DNA from: Erysipelotrichaceae bacterium
GTDB lineage: Bacteria > Bacillota_I > Bacilli_A > Acholeplasmatales > Anaeroplasmataceae
Length of the DNA stretch: 64,000 nucleotides
Reading direction: 5' to 3'
Assembly: GCA_015059145.1 (NCBI GenBank)
Contig: SVAZ01000001.1
Coordinates: 1-64,000, forward strand
Of this stretch, positions 10,085-21,400 are shown piece by piece. The stretch's first letter is position 1; each line of letters opens with the position of its first letter. The notes beneath the pieces are model-generated. The model did not search any database and was not told the DNA's origin. It worked only from the letters and a program-made list of their open reading frames with translations. A program made the position numbers and the translations under genes.

Positions 10085-11047
10085 CTAAATTAATTTAGCT
10101 ATCAGCTCATGAAATACATTTTTAGCTGATACATTATATCTAAGCCTATTGGATAAGTCTAATGTAATTTCTAGCTTATCCTTCAGGCTATTATAATCTT
10201 TATTGTTCATAATAATTTTATCATATAAAGGCGCCAAAATCAAACCATCAGGATTAGATTGAACCATATAAGAATCCTCAATAAATAGCAATATCCACTT
10301 AAGTAATATTGATAAATTTTTAGGATTAGAAAAATACGAAGCATTATCTATAAAATAAACAACTCCATCCTTTTTCTTTCTTAGGCTTATAAATTCAATA
10401 AATAAATCCTTAATCCTTTTAAAGTCCTCTGTTTGAACAATCGACAGTGCCTCATCTATATTGTTCGTCAAGCTCATCAGAAGCGAAGCATCAAGCTGAT
10501 CTATACCACCCTCAGTAAGCATACCTATGCTTTTAGCCATAGGCACAGCCTTAAAGTGCTGTAGTGCACATCTTGATATTATTGTAGTAACAACATTAGA
10601 TAGCTCACTTGCTAAAAAGATACCTATAGTAGGTGTTGAATTTATTGGCTCCTCAATAAACTTTAGCAAGCTGTTTTGAGCTGCAGCTGATGCTGTATCT
10701 ATTCCATCAACAATATATATTCTACTTCCCTCAACAAGGCTTGTCTTAGAAAACTCATCCTGAAGTGCAGTAATCTGATCCTTAGAAATCATAGTTTTTG
10801 TTTCATCAACACCTATATAATCTACGTTCATATGATTCCCACTTAAAATGCTTTTACACGTTTCGCATTCTAAGCAACCATCATTAGGGCAATACAAAAG
10901 GCAGGCTAATGCATAAGCCATCTCCTTTTTACCAACACCCTCATCACCATAAAATAGATAAGCATGTGATAATCTATTATGAAGTTTTGCCTGTTTTAAA
11001 TTGTTAAAAATACTAATCTGATTTTCAACAGCTCTTTTAACATTCAA
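10085..11047 (-). CDS. holB: DNA polymerase III delta' subunit
   Basis: LSHAYLFYGDEGVGKKEMA, zinc CPNDGCLECETC, NSLLKFIEEP. Confidence 0.9.
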   Translation of the reverse strand: MNVKRAVENQISIFNNLKQAKLHNRLSHAYLFYGDEGVGKKEMAYALACLLYCPNDGCLECETCKSILSGNHMNVDYIGVDETKTMISKDQITALQDEFSKTSLVEGSRIYIVDGIDTASAAAQNSLLKFIEEPINSTPTIGIFLASELSNVVTTIISRCALQHFKAVPMAKSIGMLTEGGIDQLDASLLMSLTNNIDEALSIVQTEDFKRIKDLFIEFISLRKKKDGVVYFIDNASYFSNPKNLSILLKWILLFIEDSYMVQSNPDGLILAPLYDKIIMNNKDYNSLKDKLEITLDLSNRLRYNVSAKNVFHELIAKLI

Positions 11048-11060
11048 ATATCTTCACTCC

Positions 11061-11684
11061 CTATAACCCTAAATATTTTAATACAGCATTAACACAATCC
11101 TCTGTTACACGCTCTAAGGAATTATTTCCATCAATTCTAACAACACGTTCAGGATACATTTTTACTACCTCTTGATATCCCTCATATACCCTTCTATGAA
11201 AATCCTCAGCCTCTAAATCTAATCTATCTGATTTATCTCTACCTGATAATCTCTTAAGCGCAACCTCAGGTAAAACATCAATGAAAATAGTTAATCCGGG
11301 TAAATAATCTAACGCAAAAGCGTTCGCTCTTAAAACCTTATCTATTCCTAGGCCTCTAGCATATCCTTGATATGCGATTGATGAATCTAAGAATCGATCA
11401 CATAAAACAATCTTACCATCATTAATAGCTGGAATAACTCTTTGACTTAAATGCTGCATTCTACTTGCAGCATATAAAAGCGCCTCGCATTCACTTGTCA
11501 TATCAGTATTATTAATATCTAGGATAATATTTCTAATATCCTCAGCTATACGAATACCACCTGGTTCTCTTGTTGTGATATACTCAATATTTAATTCCTC
11601 TAATTTCTTACAAACATGAGCAATAATAGTAGTCTTACCACTACATTCGCCACCTTCAAATGTAATAAACTTTTTCATATTCAT
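11061..11684 (-). CDS. tmk: Thymidylate kinase
   Basis: KFITFEGGECSGKTT P-loop, TTREPGG, DRFLDSSIAYQG. Confidence 0.95.
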   Translation of the reverse strand: MNMKKFITFEGGECSGKTTIIAHVCKKLEELNIEYITTREPGGIRIAEDIRNIILDINNTDMTSECEALLYAASRMQHLSQRVIPAINDGKIVLCDRFLDSSIAYQGYARGLGIDKVLRANAFALDYLPGLTIFIDVLPEVALKRLSGRDKSDRLDLEAEDFHRRVYEGYQEVVKMYPERVVRIDGNNSLERVTEDCVNAVLKYLGL

Positions 11685-11776
11685 AATTGATTCCTCATAT
11701 CCAAACTTATAGTTAAATTATACTATATTTTAAATATCATATAAACTATTATTTATAAATTTTGTTTAAAAATAAA

Positions 11777-11796
11777 AGCCTGTAAATCTACAGGCT
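11777..11796 (-). terminator. Terminator after the kinase gene
   Basis: AGCCTGTA...TACAGGCT stem, T-rich tail on the minus strand. Confidence 0.65.
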
Positions 11797-13150
11797 AAAA
11801 AGATCCATTAAGTCCTAGGTATAGTAGTAATATACCTAATACACAAATTATAATAGAGAATAACAAGCTCTTAAATCTTTGCTTACGGAAAATAACTACC
11901 AAGCTTAATAATCCAAAATATATTACCATACAAATGATGGCCATAGGAATATATGCATTCTTAAATAGCTCAAACGGCCATATTAATTCAAATATATTTA
12001 TTTTCTTAATTAGCCACGTAATACCAAATGCTAACAAAGGTACTATAGACAATAGGGCTCTTGTTATTGTAATACCCTTATGTATTTTCATCTTTAAAGG
12101 TAGTGGCTGATTTGGTCTCACATCATAGCCATCCTGCTTATCCTTTATACGCTTTTCAAATTTATTTCTTTTAGCTAAAGCACAATAAGGACATTTCTTT
12201 AGCTTCTTAAAATAAGTATGTGGATGCTCCTTACATTCTCTAAAGCCTTTTCTTTTAAGCTTTAATAAAGCCTTCTTATATTGCAACGCTGTAGGCCTTT
12301 TCTTATCTAAGCTAAATGATTTAACAAATAGCTTTCTTAGGCTCTTAGGAATTTCATTTTTTAAAATACTAAAAATAGGCATCTCATACTTTTTATCAGA
12401 AAGTGGACAAGCATAAGCCTCTAAGCCTTCAAACTCACCACTTTTATTCATATATGCATTACACACAATCAATTGATATAGATGTGCAGCAAGTGCATAA
12501 TAATCTGTATTTTTAGAGAATTCAGCAAGAGTGTTATTCGCATTTACAGCAAACATTGTTTCAATGGCTTGAAACTCTGGGCGCGCCTTACCCTTCATAT
12601 ATTTTTTGAAGCAGAATGAATCTACATCAATTATATATACCTCACCATTATCGCCAACTAAAATATTACTAGAATTAAAATCACCTATAACATAGCCTGC
12701 ACTGTGAACCTCATACACTCTATCACACAGGCTTATTGCTAAATCTATAGATGTTCTAACATCAAATATTCTTAAATTATAATCGTAATCACTCTTACAG
12801 TAATCAAAGAATGTTCTATGCTTTGGAGCCTCATACATTATAAAACCCTCAAATGAACCATTTTGATATACTAAATCAACTGGAAAAAATATATGCTGAT
12901 TAATTTCATTTACTCTCTTATTCTTTCTTAAATCAGCAAACATATCGGCAAGCTTACGCTTTTTAATCATAACCTCTGTCATTTCCTTTTTAGTGTGTGC
13001 CTCATAAATTTTAACTCTTAGCTTAGCACCTGCATAAAAAGGATTGTCATATCTTACAACCTTGTAAACCTTACCCTCTCCACCGCATTTAGGGTCTTCT
13101 AACGAAATTTCAATATTATATTTGTTACTGTCATAAAATATTGGATTAAT
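11795..13150 (-). CDS. Protein kinase-like protein (TerY-P triad type) with zinc ribbon and C-terminal TM helices; probable AUU start
   Basis: ORF track starts at 12982, but the in-frame upstream sequence translates to MNPIFYDSNKYNIEISLEDPKCGGEGKVYKVVRYDNPFYAGAKLRVKIYEAHTKKE (G-loop GGEGKVYKV, K in RVKIY). Downstream: GDFNSSNIL catalytic loop, IIDVDSF, zinc ribbon CKEHPHTYFKKLKKCPYC. SD GGGAGGGG upstream of the ATT at 13150. Confidence 0.75.
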   Translation of the reverse strand: MNPIFYDSNKYNIEISLEDPKCGGEGKVYKVVRYDNPFYAGAKLRVKIYEAHTKKEMTEVMIKKRKLADMFADLRKNKRVNEINQHIFFPVDLVYQNGSFEGFIMYEAPKHRTFFDYCKSDYDYNLRIFDVRTSIDLAISLCDRVYEVHSAGYVIGDFNSSNILVGDNGEVYIIDVDSFCFKKYMKGKARPEFQAIETMFAVNANNTLAEFSKNTDYYALAAHLYQLIVCNAYMNKSGEFEGLEAYACPLSDKKYEMPIFSILKNEIPKSLRKLFVKSFSLDKKRPTALQYKKALLKLKRKGFRECKEHPHTYFKKLKKCPYCALAKRNKFEKRIKDKQDGYDVRPNQPLPLKMKIHKGITITRALLSIVPLLAFGITWLIKKINIFELIWPFELFKNAYIPMAIICMVIYFGLLSLVVIFRKQRFKSLLFSIIICVLGILLLYLGLNGSF

Positions 13151-13170
13151 AAGAATCCCCTCCCTGCTTA

Positions 13171-14019
13171 TTATTTTGATTGATCGTTATATAGTAAGCT
13201 ATTCTTCTCCTCTATTATTTCATCCCAGTTAGGTGGAGTGTAATAATCATCACTCATCCTAAGAGGTATAATAGAATCATCATAAATTACCGAAACGGTA
13301 ATATCATCGTTTATTGCATTATTATTAGATAAGAAATCAAAGACCTGATTCTTATACATTTCTAATAATTCATCACTCAAATTCTTTTCACTCAAATTCA
13401 TTAAAAGCTCAGCTAGCCTAACATGAATGCCTATAGGAAAGCATTTATACACCCCTATAGCAAGCTGATCAAAAACTCCATCCGTTGCCATTAATACACT
13501 ACACATCGGAGCTTCAACCTTAACAAATTCCCAAAAATCCTTTAATCTAAATGGAATAACTGAGATTCCATCCTCACCCTTTTGAGGGCTTGTAATAATG
13601 TGATATTTACCATCATAGTCAAGAGCTAATATTCCACCGTCTCCACTATGACCATAATATATATGATTATTATAGTAAATAACACAATCTAGTGTAGTAT
13701 CATATTCAAGCTCATTTCCACCCTTTTTCTTAATAAAGGTATTTAGCTTATCTAATGAATACGAATAGGCTTCACTTATTCTTAGTAATATTTCTCTTTC
13801 ATCTACATCATGCTTTTTATACCAGCTATCTAAATATTCTATAACATTTTCTACAGCCATTTTAGAAGCAACCTCTGAGTGAATCGCGCTACCTACGCCA
13901 TCAGCAATACATGATATACACATGTCCTTAACAAAAATGGTGTCACTATAATCCTGACAATTTACGCCATGCCTTATATGTGACCTACCCACTTTTGAAG
14001 AAAAATAATTCCTTATCAT
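13171..14019 (-). CDS. PP2C-family serine/threonine phosphatase
   Basis: CISCIADGVGSAIHSEVAS, YGHSGDGGI, MATDGVFD metal-binding motifs; ATGA overlap with the upstream VWA gene. Confidence 0.85.
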   Translation of the reverse strand: MIRNYFSSKVGRSHIRHGVNCQDYSDTIFVKDMCISCIADGVGSAIHSEVASKMAVENVIEYLDSWYKKHDVDEREILLRISEAYSYSLDKLNTFIKKKGGNELEYDTTLDCVIYYNNHIYYGHSGDGGILALDYDGKYHIITSPQKGEDGISVIPFRLKDFWEFVKVEAPMCSVLMATDGVFDQLAIGVYKCFPIGIHVRLAELLMNLSEKNLSDELLEMYKNQVFDFLSNNNAINDDITVSVIYDDSIIPLRMSDDYYTPPNWDEIIEEKNSLLYNDQSK

Positions 14020-14792
14020 TCTATATCGTCAAACATCCAATCGTTTAAATCCTTAGCGTTAACAACCTTTACGGCCTCACATTCTAGGGATGGTAGCTTT
14101 GCATCAAATCCAACCTGACTATTTGATACAACCTGCATTGACTTACTAAGCCAATCAAAGAACCCATCAAATGTCTCATCATTTAAATGAATAATGCCTC
14201 GCTTTGTACTAAGCATTGATAAATAATATGCTGGATTTTCAGTACGAGTTTGAGGATTTACCTCCTTTAAATTGTCTCCAACAAAGAAGGTATATACATG
14301 GAACTTTCTCTGTCCATTATGCTTTTCCTTGTGCTTATCTAGTAGGGCCTTTGCTTCTCTCATCTTATGAACATCTGTTGGACAGCCATCTGTACATACT
14401 AAAATCATAGGCTTATATGCAGATATACCAAGCTGAGCATATTGATTTCTCTTAGCATTAACCATATCAATTGCCTTTAACATTGCTTCACCTAAGGACG
14501 TCAAACCCTCACAATTTAATTTAGGTGGCTTAACCTTACATATAGGTGCGAAATCCTGTACAACTCTAACCTTAGAATTGAATTCAATAATTGCTAAATC
14601 AACTGTATTTCTAGTTATTTCATCCTTAACAACATTTTCTAAAAATCTTGCAATACCTTTATTAAGAATATCCATTCTTCCAGACATTGAACCAGATGTA
14701 TCTAACAGTAAAATACAAGCTAAATGTGGAGTATTAACGCTTTGAGGCATTAAACCAACATTATCAAAATTAAACTTAAATTCCTGATCCAT
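14016..14792 (-). CDS. VWA-domain protein, TerY-like
   Basis: MIDAS motif LLLDTSGSMSGR, EGLTSLGEAM, VCTDGCPTD; start refined to MDQEFKF with GGGGGTGGT upstream. Confidence 0.85.
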   Translation of the reverse strand: MDQEFKFNFDNVGLMPQSVNTPHLACILLLDTSGSMSGRMDILNKGIARFLENVVKDEITRNTVDLAIIEFNSKVRVVQDFAPICKVKPPKLNCEGLTSLGEAMLKAIDMVNAKRNQYAQLGISAYKPMILVCTDGCPTDVHKMREAKALLDKHKEKHNGQRKFHVYTFFVGDNLKEVNPQTRTENPAYYLSMLSTKRGIIHLNDETFDGFFDWLSKSMQVVSNSQVGFDAKLPSLECEAVKVVNAKDLNDWMFDDIE

Positions 14793-14876
14793 AATACCAC
14801 CCCCAACTATATATACACAAACCAATTAATTTGATTATAGCACAAAAAGTAAAAGAGAAAAACATATAAAGCTAAT

Positions 14877-17800
14877 TTATTTTATGTCACTTAAATAATT
14901 ACAAATATCCTTTAAATAATCTAAGGTCTCTCTACCTTGAATTTCTAATAATATTTGAATTTCTCTATTCTTATATGTCAATGAAATATATTTATAATTA
15001 GCCGCAATAGAGAAAAGCTTTATACCATCCATATTAGAGCTTTTATCCACTGTAAATGTAAATCCAAGATATCTTGGATTAGTCTTATCAATCTTATAAA
15101 TATCGAATTCCTTACAATATGCTTTTAAAAGCTTCTCATACATATATGCTAATAAATCATCATCAGCTTGACCAAACCTATCCTTTAGCTCTAATAAAAG
15201 CTCATCCATTTGTTCAATAGTTTCAAGCTTATCTATCTTCTTATGAATAGCAATTCTAGTATCATCATTATTAATGTAGCTTTCCTTAATTGTTCTATTT
15301 GCCAGTGGACTTATAAGTGAGGCATCCTGCTTCTTAGGCTCATCAAGAGCCTTTTTATTTATCTCCTCGTTCAAAATCTTCATATACATATCAATACCAA
15401 CAGATTCAACAAATCCAGATTGCTCCTCACCTAATAAATCACCAGCTCCTCTAATAGATAAATCACGCATTGCAATTTTAAAGCCACTACCTAGCTCATT
15501 AAATTCCTTGATGGTTTCTAATCTCTTTTCAGCCTCCTGAGTTAAAACCTTTCTAGGCTCATACATTAAATAAGCATAGGCTATCTTATTAGATCTACCA
15601 ACTCTACCTCTAATTTGATACATTTGTGATAATCCTAATCTATCAGCGTCATGAATAATTAATGTATTAGTATCTGGCATATCAATACCAGTTTCAATTA
15701 TTGTTGTACATAATAATACATCATATTCCTTATTAATAAATTTAGTTATAACACTTTCTAACTGATCTCTAGTAAGCTTTCCATGACCTATACAAATTCT
15801 AGCCTCAGGCACAAGAGATCTTATTTTAGCCGCCTGCAATTCAATAGAATCAACAAAATTATATAAATAGAAAACCTGACCACCACGCGCAAGCTCACGC
15901 TCTATCGCATCAGTAATTATTCTATCATTTCTTTCAATTACATAGGTTTGAATAGGATATCTATTTTTAGGTGGAGTTTCTATCATAGATAAATCCTTAA
16001 TACCCATTACCGACATTTGTAGGGTTCTAGGTATAGGTGTTGCAGATAAGGTGATACAATCCACATTAACCTTTAATTCCTTAATCTTTTCCTTATGAGT
16101 AACTCCAAAGCGCTGCTCCTCATCTACAATTAATAATCCCAAATCCTTATACTTGATTTCCTCAGATAAAACCCTGTGTGTTCCGATTACAACATCAACA
16201 CCACCAAGGGCTAAATCATCAATAATCTTTTTTTGATTTTTAGGACTTACGAATCTAGATAATAATTCAACTCTAATTCCATAATATTCCATTCTATTTT
16301 TAAAGTTAAGATAATGCTGTCTTGCAAGTATTGTTGTAGGTGCTAATACACACACCTGCTTACCACCATAAACAGCCTTAAAGGCAGCACGCATCGCAAC
16401 CTCAGTTTTACCATACCCAACATCGCCACAAACCAATCTATCCATAGGTCTAGGCGATTCCATATCACTTTTAACTGCGGCTATAGCCTTCTTTTGATCT
16501 GGTGTAAGCTCATACTCAAACTCTGCCTCAAATTGCGCTTGCTCTAAGGAATCCTCAGGAAATTGATAGCCCTTGGCTTGGCTTCTTGCCGCATATAAAG
16601 CGATAAGCTTATCAGAAATATCATGAACTCTTTTTCTAACCTTAGCCTTTGTTCTGGCCCAGGCAGTACCACCAATTTCATGAAGTGTAACTCCCTCAAC
16701 ATCAGCGGATGCATATTTCATAATATTTGAAATTTGCTCAAGTGGTATATATAGTCCACTTCCATTACCATACATCACATATAGAAAGTCTCTTTCGATA
16801 TCATCATTTTTAATTGTTTTAATACCTAAATATTTACCAATACCATAATCATAATGAACTACATAATCACCTATACAAAGCTCATCATATTTAGAAATTT
16901 TAATCGCGTTTTTATAAATTGATTTATACTTAACCCTTCTTGGAGAATATGTAACATCAAATATTGCAGATTCATTTATAATTATTAAGTTATCATAAAT
17001 AAGCTCAAATGCAGGATAGTCGCCTCTAATAATATTTACACTACCAAGCTTTGCGTTTGTTAAATCCTCTATAACATTAGGGAAAACGTCATTTTCTAAT
17101 AAATATTCCTTAAGCCTTTTTAATCTTTCCTCACTCTTAATAGCTACAATTAGAAGCTTCTTATTTTTAAGGCTATTAAAATCCTGAAGTATAAGCTTTT
17201 GATTAGCCTTATAAGGAGTAATCTCCTTGGCATATGCTTGATAATCTACATTACCAATGCTTCTTAATCCTTCAATTTGAACATTAGCCTTTGAAATAAT
17301 TAAATTATAATCATGAAACATTTTCATATGAGCTATGCTATAACCACCAATACGTCCACAATACTCATTTAAATCTAATGTCAAATGATCATAGCCCTCT
17401 TTAGCCTTAATTGGATCAATAATATATATTCTTTTATTTTTAGAATAATCAAAAAGAATAGATAAATTTTCATCAAAAAAGCCTAAATATCTAGATAATG
17501 AATCTAATGATTTATGCTCACTAAGCTTATATAAATCCTGCTTATATTGTTCACTCTCTATTTGAGATAGCTTATAATTATCCATAAATGCTAATATCTT
17601 ATTTTGAGCAATCTCAAATTCCTCTTTAGAATAAATGAATTCACTTACTGGTAAAATATTTACACCTTCTATTTTACTAATAGATCTTTGAGTTTCAGCA
17701 CTAAACTCCTTAATTGTATCAAGCTCATCACCAAAGAAATCTAATCTTATTGGATTTGAATAACCAAGCGGAAAGATATCTACTATAGATCCTCTTTTAG

Positions 17801-18305
17801 AAAACTCACCAGTTTTGGTAATTGTATATACTGATTCATAGCCTAGCTTAACCAAAGCTAAGCAAAGCTTTTTAATATCATATGATTCATTAGCCCTTAA
17901 GCTAAAAATACTACTAGTCCATCTCTTGGGATTCATTTCATATTTGATTGCACCATGCATATTAGTAACAACAATCTTTTTATTTCCCTCTAAAAGAGTA
18001 TATAATGTTTGTATTCTTTCAAAAAGGAAATCTCCTGTAGCCGCAATCATTTCTGCAGAAACCAGCTCATCGGCAGGAAAAAATAAAACATCATCCTCAT
18101 TTGCATAATTAGCTAAATAATCATAATACTTTTGAGCCTGATATAAATTGGGTAAAACAACAAAAATACTTTTATCATTCATATAAAAGTCTGTCGTAAT
18201 TAGCATAATGTTATATTCATCACAGCTACCTGCAAGCTTTATTTTATCATCGCTTAATATTTTATTTACGCTGTCCAATTTATAAAAATATTTGTATAAG
18301 CTCAA
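14877..18305 (-). CDS. mfd: Transcription-repair coupling factor
   Basis: CGDVGYGKTEVAMRAAFK, DEEQRFG, SATPIPRTL, TTIIETGIDMP, RGRVGRS. Start refined to a TTG at 18305 preceded by AAAGGAGC. Confidence 0.95.
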   Translation of the reverse strand: MSLYKYFYKLDSVNKILSDDKIKLAGSCDEYNIMLITTDFYMNDKSIFVVLPNLYQAQKYYDYLANYANEDDVLFFPADELVSAEMIAATGDFLFERIQTLYTLLEGNKKIVVTNMHGAIKYEMNPKRWTSSIFSLRANESYDIKKLCLALVKLGYESVYTITKTGEFSKRGSIVDIFPLGYSNPIRLDFFGDELDTIKEFSAETQRSISKIEGVNILPVSEFIYSKEEFEIAQNKILAFMDNYKLSQIESEQYKQDLYKLSEHKSLDSLSRYLGFFDENLSILFDYSKNKRIYIIDPIKAKEGYDHLTLDLNEYCGRIGGYSIAHMKMFHDYNLIISKANVQIEGLRSIGNVDYQAYAKEITPYKANQKLILQDFNSLKNKKLLIVAIKSEERLKRLKEYLLENDVFPNVIEDLTNAKLGSVNIIRGDYPAFELIYDNLIIINESAIFDVTYSPRRVKYKSIYKNAIKISKYDELCIGDYVVHYDYGIGKYLGIKTIKNDDIERDFLYVMYGNGSGLYIPLEQISNIMKYASADVEGVTLHEIGGTAWARTKAKVRKRVHDISDKLIALYAARSQAKGYQFPEDSLEQAQFEAEFEYELTPDQKKAIAAVKSDMESPRPMDRLVCGDVGYGKTEVAMRAAFKAVYGGKQVCVLAPTTILARQHYLNFKNRMEYYGIRVELLSRFVSPKNQKKIIDDLALGGVDVVIGTHRVLSEEIKYKDLGLLIVDEEQRFGVTHKEKIKELKVNVDCITLSATPIPRTLQMSVMGIKDLSMIETPPKNRYPIQTYVIERNDRIITDAIERELARGGQVFYLYNFVDSIELQAAKIRSLVPEARICIGHGKLTRDQLESVITKFINKEYDVLLCTTIIETGIDMPDTNTLIIHDADRLGLSQMYQIRGRVGRSNKIAYAYLMYEPRKVLTQEAEKRLETIKEFNELGSGFKIAMRDLSIRGAGDLLGEEQSGFVESVGIDMYMKILNEEINKKALDEPKKQDASLISPLANRTIKESYINNDDTRIAIHKKIDKLETIEQMDELLLELKDRFGQADDDLLAYMYEKLLKAYCKEFDIYKIDKTNPRYLGFTFTVDKSSNMDGIKLFSIAANYKYISLTYKNREIQILLEIQGRETLDYLKDICNYLSDIK

Positions 18306-18410
18306 TATACCAGCTCCTTTAGTAAAACACAAAAAGACCTAGAAAATACTAGATCGTTTCTGTGTTAATTATACAATTAATTTTTGTAAAAATAAATCAA
18401 ATAATGCAAT

Positions 18411-21400
18411 TTAAATAAATAAACTTTCTCCACGCTCAGTAATCAAGCCATCAAGCTTTAAAAATACTACTACGTCATCTAAAAGCTTCTTAGTATTTTC
18501 TGTTAACCTAGATATACCTAATATACTAATAAGCGCTCTATAACAGCCATCCTTTGTAATTCCATTATTCTTTTTAACAATTGAATAAATTCCATTTTGA
18601 AGCTCATCCCTTGAGATTTGCTCAATAGTTCTATCAGAATTTAATCTTAGTGTTTGATCATAATTATAATCTACATAATAGAATGAACCATTTTTATTTA
18701 TATCTCTAGTTAAAGACTTAATTACAGATGTCTTTAAAACATTAGTAACTCTAGTACCTAAAAGCTTTGCAGCTCTCTTATAAAGATACTCCTCATGAAT
18801 AGGCTGTTCAATCTTTATGATTTCTCTAATTGCATAATCTAACCCGTATTTATCTAAGTAATCCTTAGCTAAATCCATATCTATTTCCTCATAGCTTTTA
18901 AAGCAGGCTTGAAGCTCATCACTAGAGTTATCCTCCCTTAAATAGCTATCCTCTATTGTATCTGCTATAGCTTGAGGCGCTTCATCTGATAGTGCCTTTT
19001 TTAATCTATCACATTCTAAGGCATTATGCATAAACCATGCTGTAGAATAAAGCATATAATATCTCCAGCCCAATCTTTCTAATAATAAAGCCTCTAATCT
19101 CTTTTTATCAGTTGTGTTAGATTTATACTTTTCCTTCTTATCTATCATTATAGCTAATACAAATTGATCATCCTTCATAACTGCTAGATCAATTTTAAAT
19201 GTTGACATACCATAATTTGGATATACAGTATAGCCTAATGATTCAAGGTAGCTCTTAACACTTAATGCTACACCATCATCAGTAGAGCTTGATGATTCCT
19301 TATTTTTAATATTTTCAATAAACTCTAAATAATCTCTTAGCATCTTAACACCTAATGATTCAGTATTATCAGTTTTGATATCTGTATATCTTATAGATGA
19401 TACAACGCTAATATTATATTTAGCTCTAGTAATTGCAACATTTAACCTTCTTTCTCCACCTAAATTATTAAGTGGTCCGAAGCGTTGGAAGAATTTATCA
19501 CTTGAATTATATCCATAGCATATACTAAAAATAATTTTATCTCTTTCATCACCCTGAACACTTTCAAGGTTTTTAACGAAGAAAGGCTCATCTAGTGACT
19601 CATCAAAATATTTTGCAAGCTTTGGATCCTTTTCAATACGCTTTGCAATTAGGTCATCTATTAATCTAGCCTGAACATCAGAGAATGCAACTACACCTAA
19701 TGATTGAGTTGAATTCTTATAATGCTCAAATACCATATCACAAATTTTTTGGGCCTCAACCATATTAGTTCTAGTCTTCATATCATATCTACCATCAGCT
19801 AAATAATAGAAATCAATACCAAAGCCCTTTTCATGCTTTTTAGCTTGAGGAATAGTAATCAATCCCTCATCATAGAAATTAGAATTAGAGAATGCAATTA
19901 GCTCCTCACTTCTACTACGATAATGCCATCTTAGCCTGCTTGTTAGGAAGACAAGGCTTGCAGTATCTAAAATAGAATCAAGCTCTAAATCACTATCCTC
20001 TTCATCATCCTCAATTGAAGTACCAAAGAAATTAGATGGTGGCATTTGCTTGTTATCACCAATGATAATACATTGCTTAGCTCTATATATTGCACCTAAA
20101 GCATCCCAAGAAAATATCTGTGATGCCTCATCAAATATAACACAATCAAATATATTTTCCTTACCTGCTAGATATGTTGAAACAGATAATGGTGACATTA
20201 AAAATACTGGCTTTATATCTAATGCTAATTCCTCAATTTCCTCTAAAAGAGTTCTAATAGGCTTTTGTCTTTTTAGCTTATTTGCCTCAACAGATAAAAT
20301 TTTAAATTTAGATCCTTCTAATAAAAGATCATCAGGTCTATTCATTGAGCAACGAGAAATAATAGTATCTCTATTAATGTCTAATATTTCCTCATCAAGC
20401 TTTTTAAATTCTTCAACTATTCTATCCTCGTTATAGCTTGTAAAGCTATTTAACACAGGAGATTTATCTACATATTGATAAATCTTTGATTGTAAAAATA
20501 GCTTCTCATATGTTGATGCTAAATAATTAATATCTAGGCCTTTAAATAAATAATCATCAACATAAATAATTTGCTTAAGGCTTGTTAGCTTATCTATCGT
20601 CTTTAATAATAATAAATATTCAGCTACCTTATCCTTTTGAGCCGCAATACCGTGAAGCTTAGATTGTACCTCTAAGGCATTTGCATTATATAAATCAAAT
20701 ATATCATTATCAAATAGCTTAGAAATCTTTGCTAATATTCTATTATCACTAGATATGCTTTTAAATGAAATAAGAATATCGATTAAATATGGTCTAACAT
20801 TCTTATAATCATCCTCTGCTAATTTAGCATCACTAAATTTTACTAGCTTATTCATATCAGCTAAAGCAAGCTTATATTCACTAGGATCAATATTATTAAG
20901 CTTTTCATTAAGGAATGCCTTAATTAAATCTAATTCCTTTAATCTAGATTGATAATCGATAATTGAGGTAAGCTCACTAATTATTACTTTTGGCTTAGCT
21001 TTAGAGCTTCTATATGCTAAAATTTTACTATTTAATTCCTTAAATATTCTATTCTTAAATAATCCCCTATTATTAGCCTTATAGTTAATAAGCATTGTTT
21101 CTAGATCTTCCTTTAAAAGTGATTCTCTATAATTCTTAAGTGGATTAGAATCCAAATTCTTATTAGCTTCAAAATATCTATTTAGCTTATTAATTAGCTC
21201 ATCTCTAGTTTCCTTGATTAAATAATTAGAATTGTAGGTTTTTAGATTTGCAAGTATATCAACTAAATCTAAGCTATTATAAATATCAGTTATGCTTACT
21301 AGCTTTAATTCAATATATTTATTTAAGTTATTCTTTAAGTCAATCAGCTTATTAATATAAGGAATTACCTTTTTAAAATCCTCATCAAATTCATATCTTA

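Noticed and set aside
20050-20436. 128-aa plus-strand ORF inside the helicase gene
   Set aside because: Antisense shadow ORF; low-complexity Ser/Ile/Leu composition with no domain.
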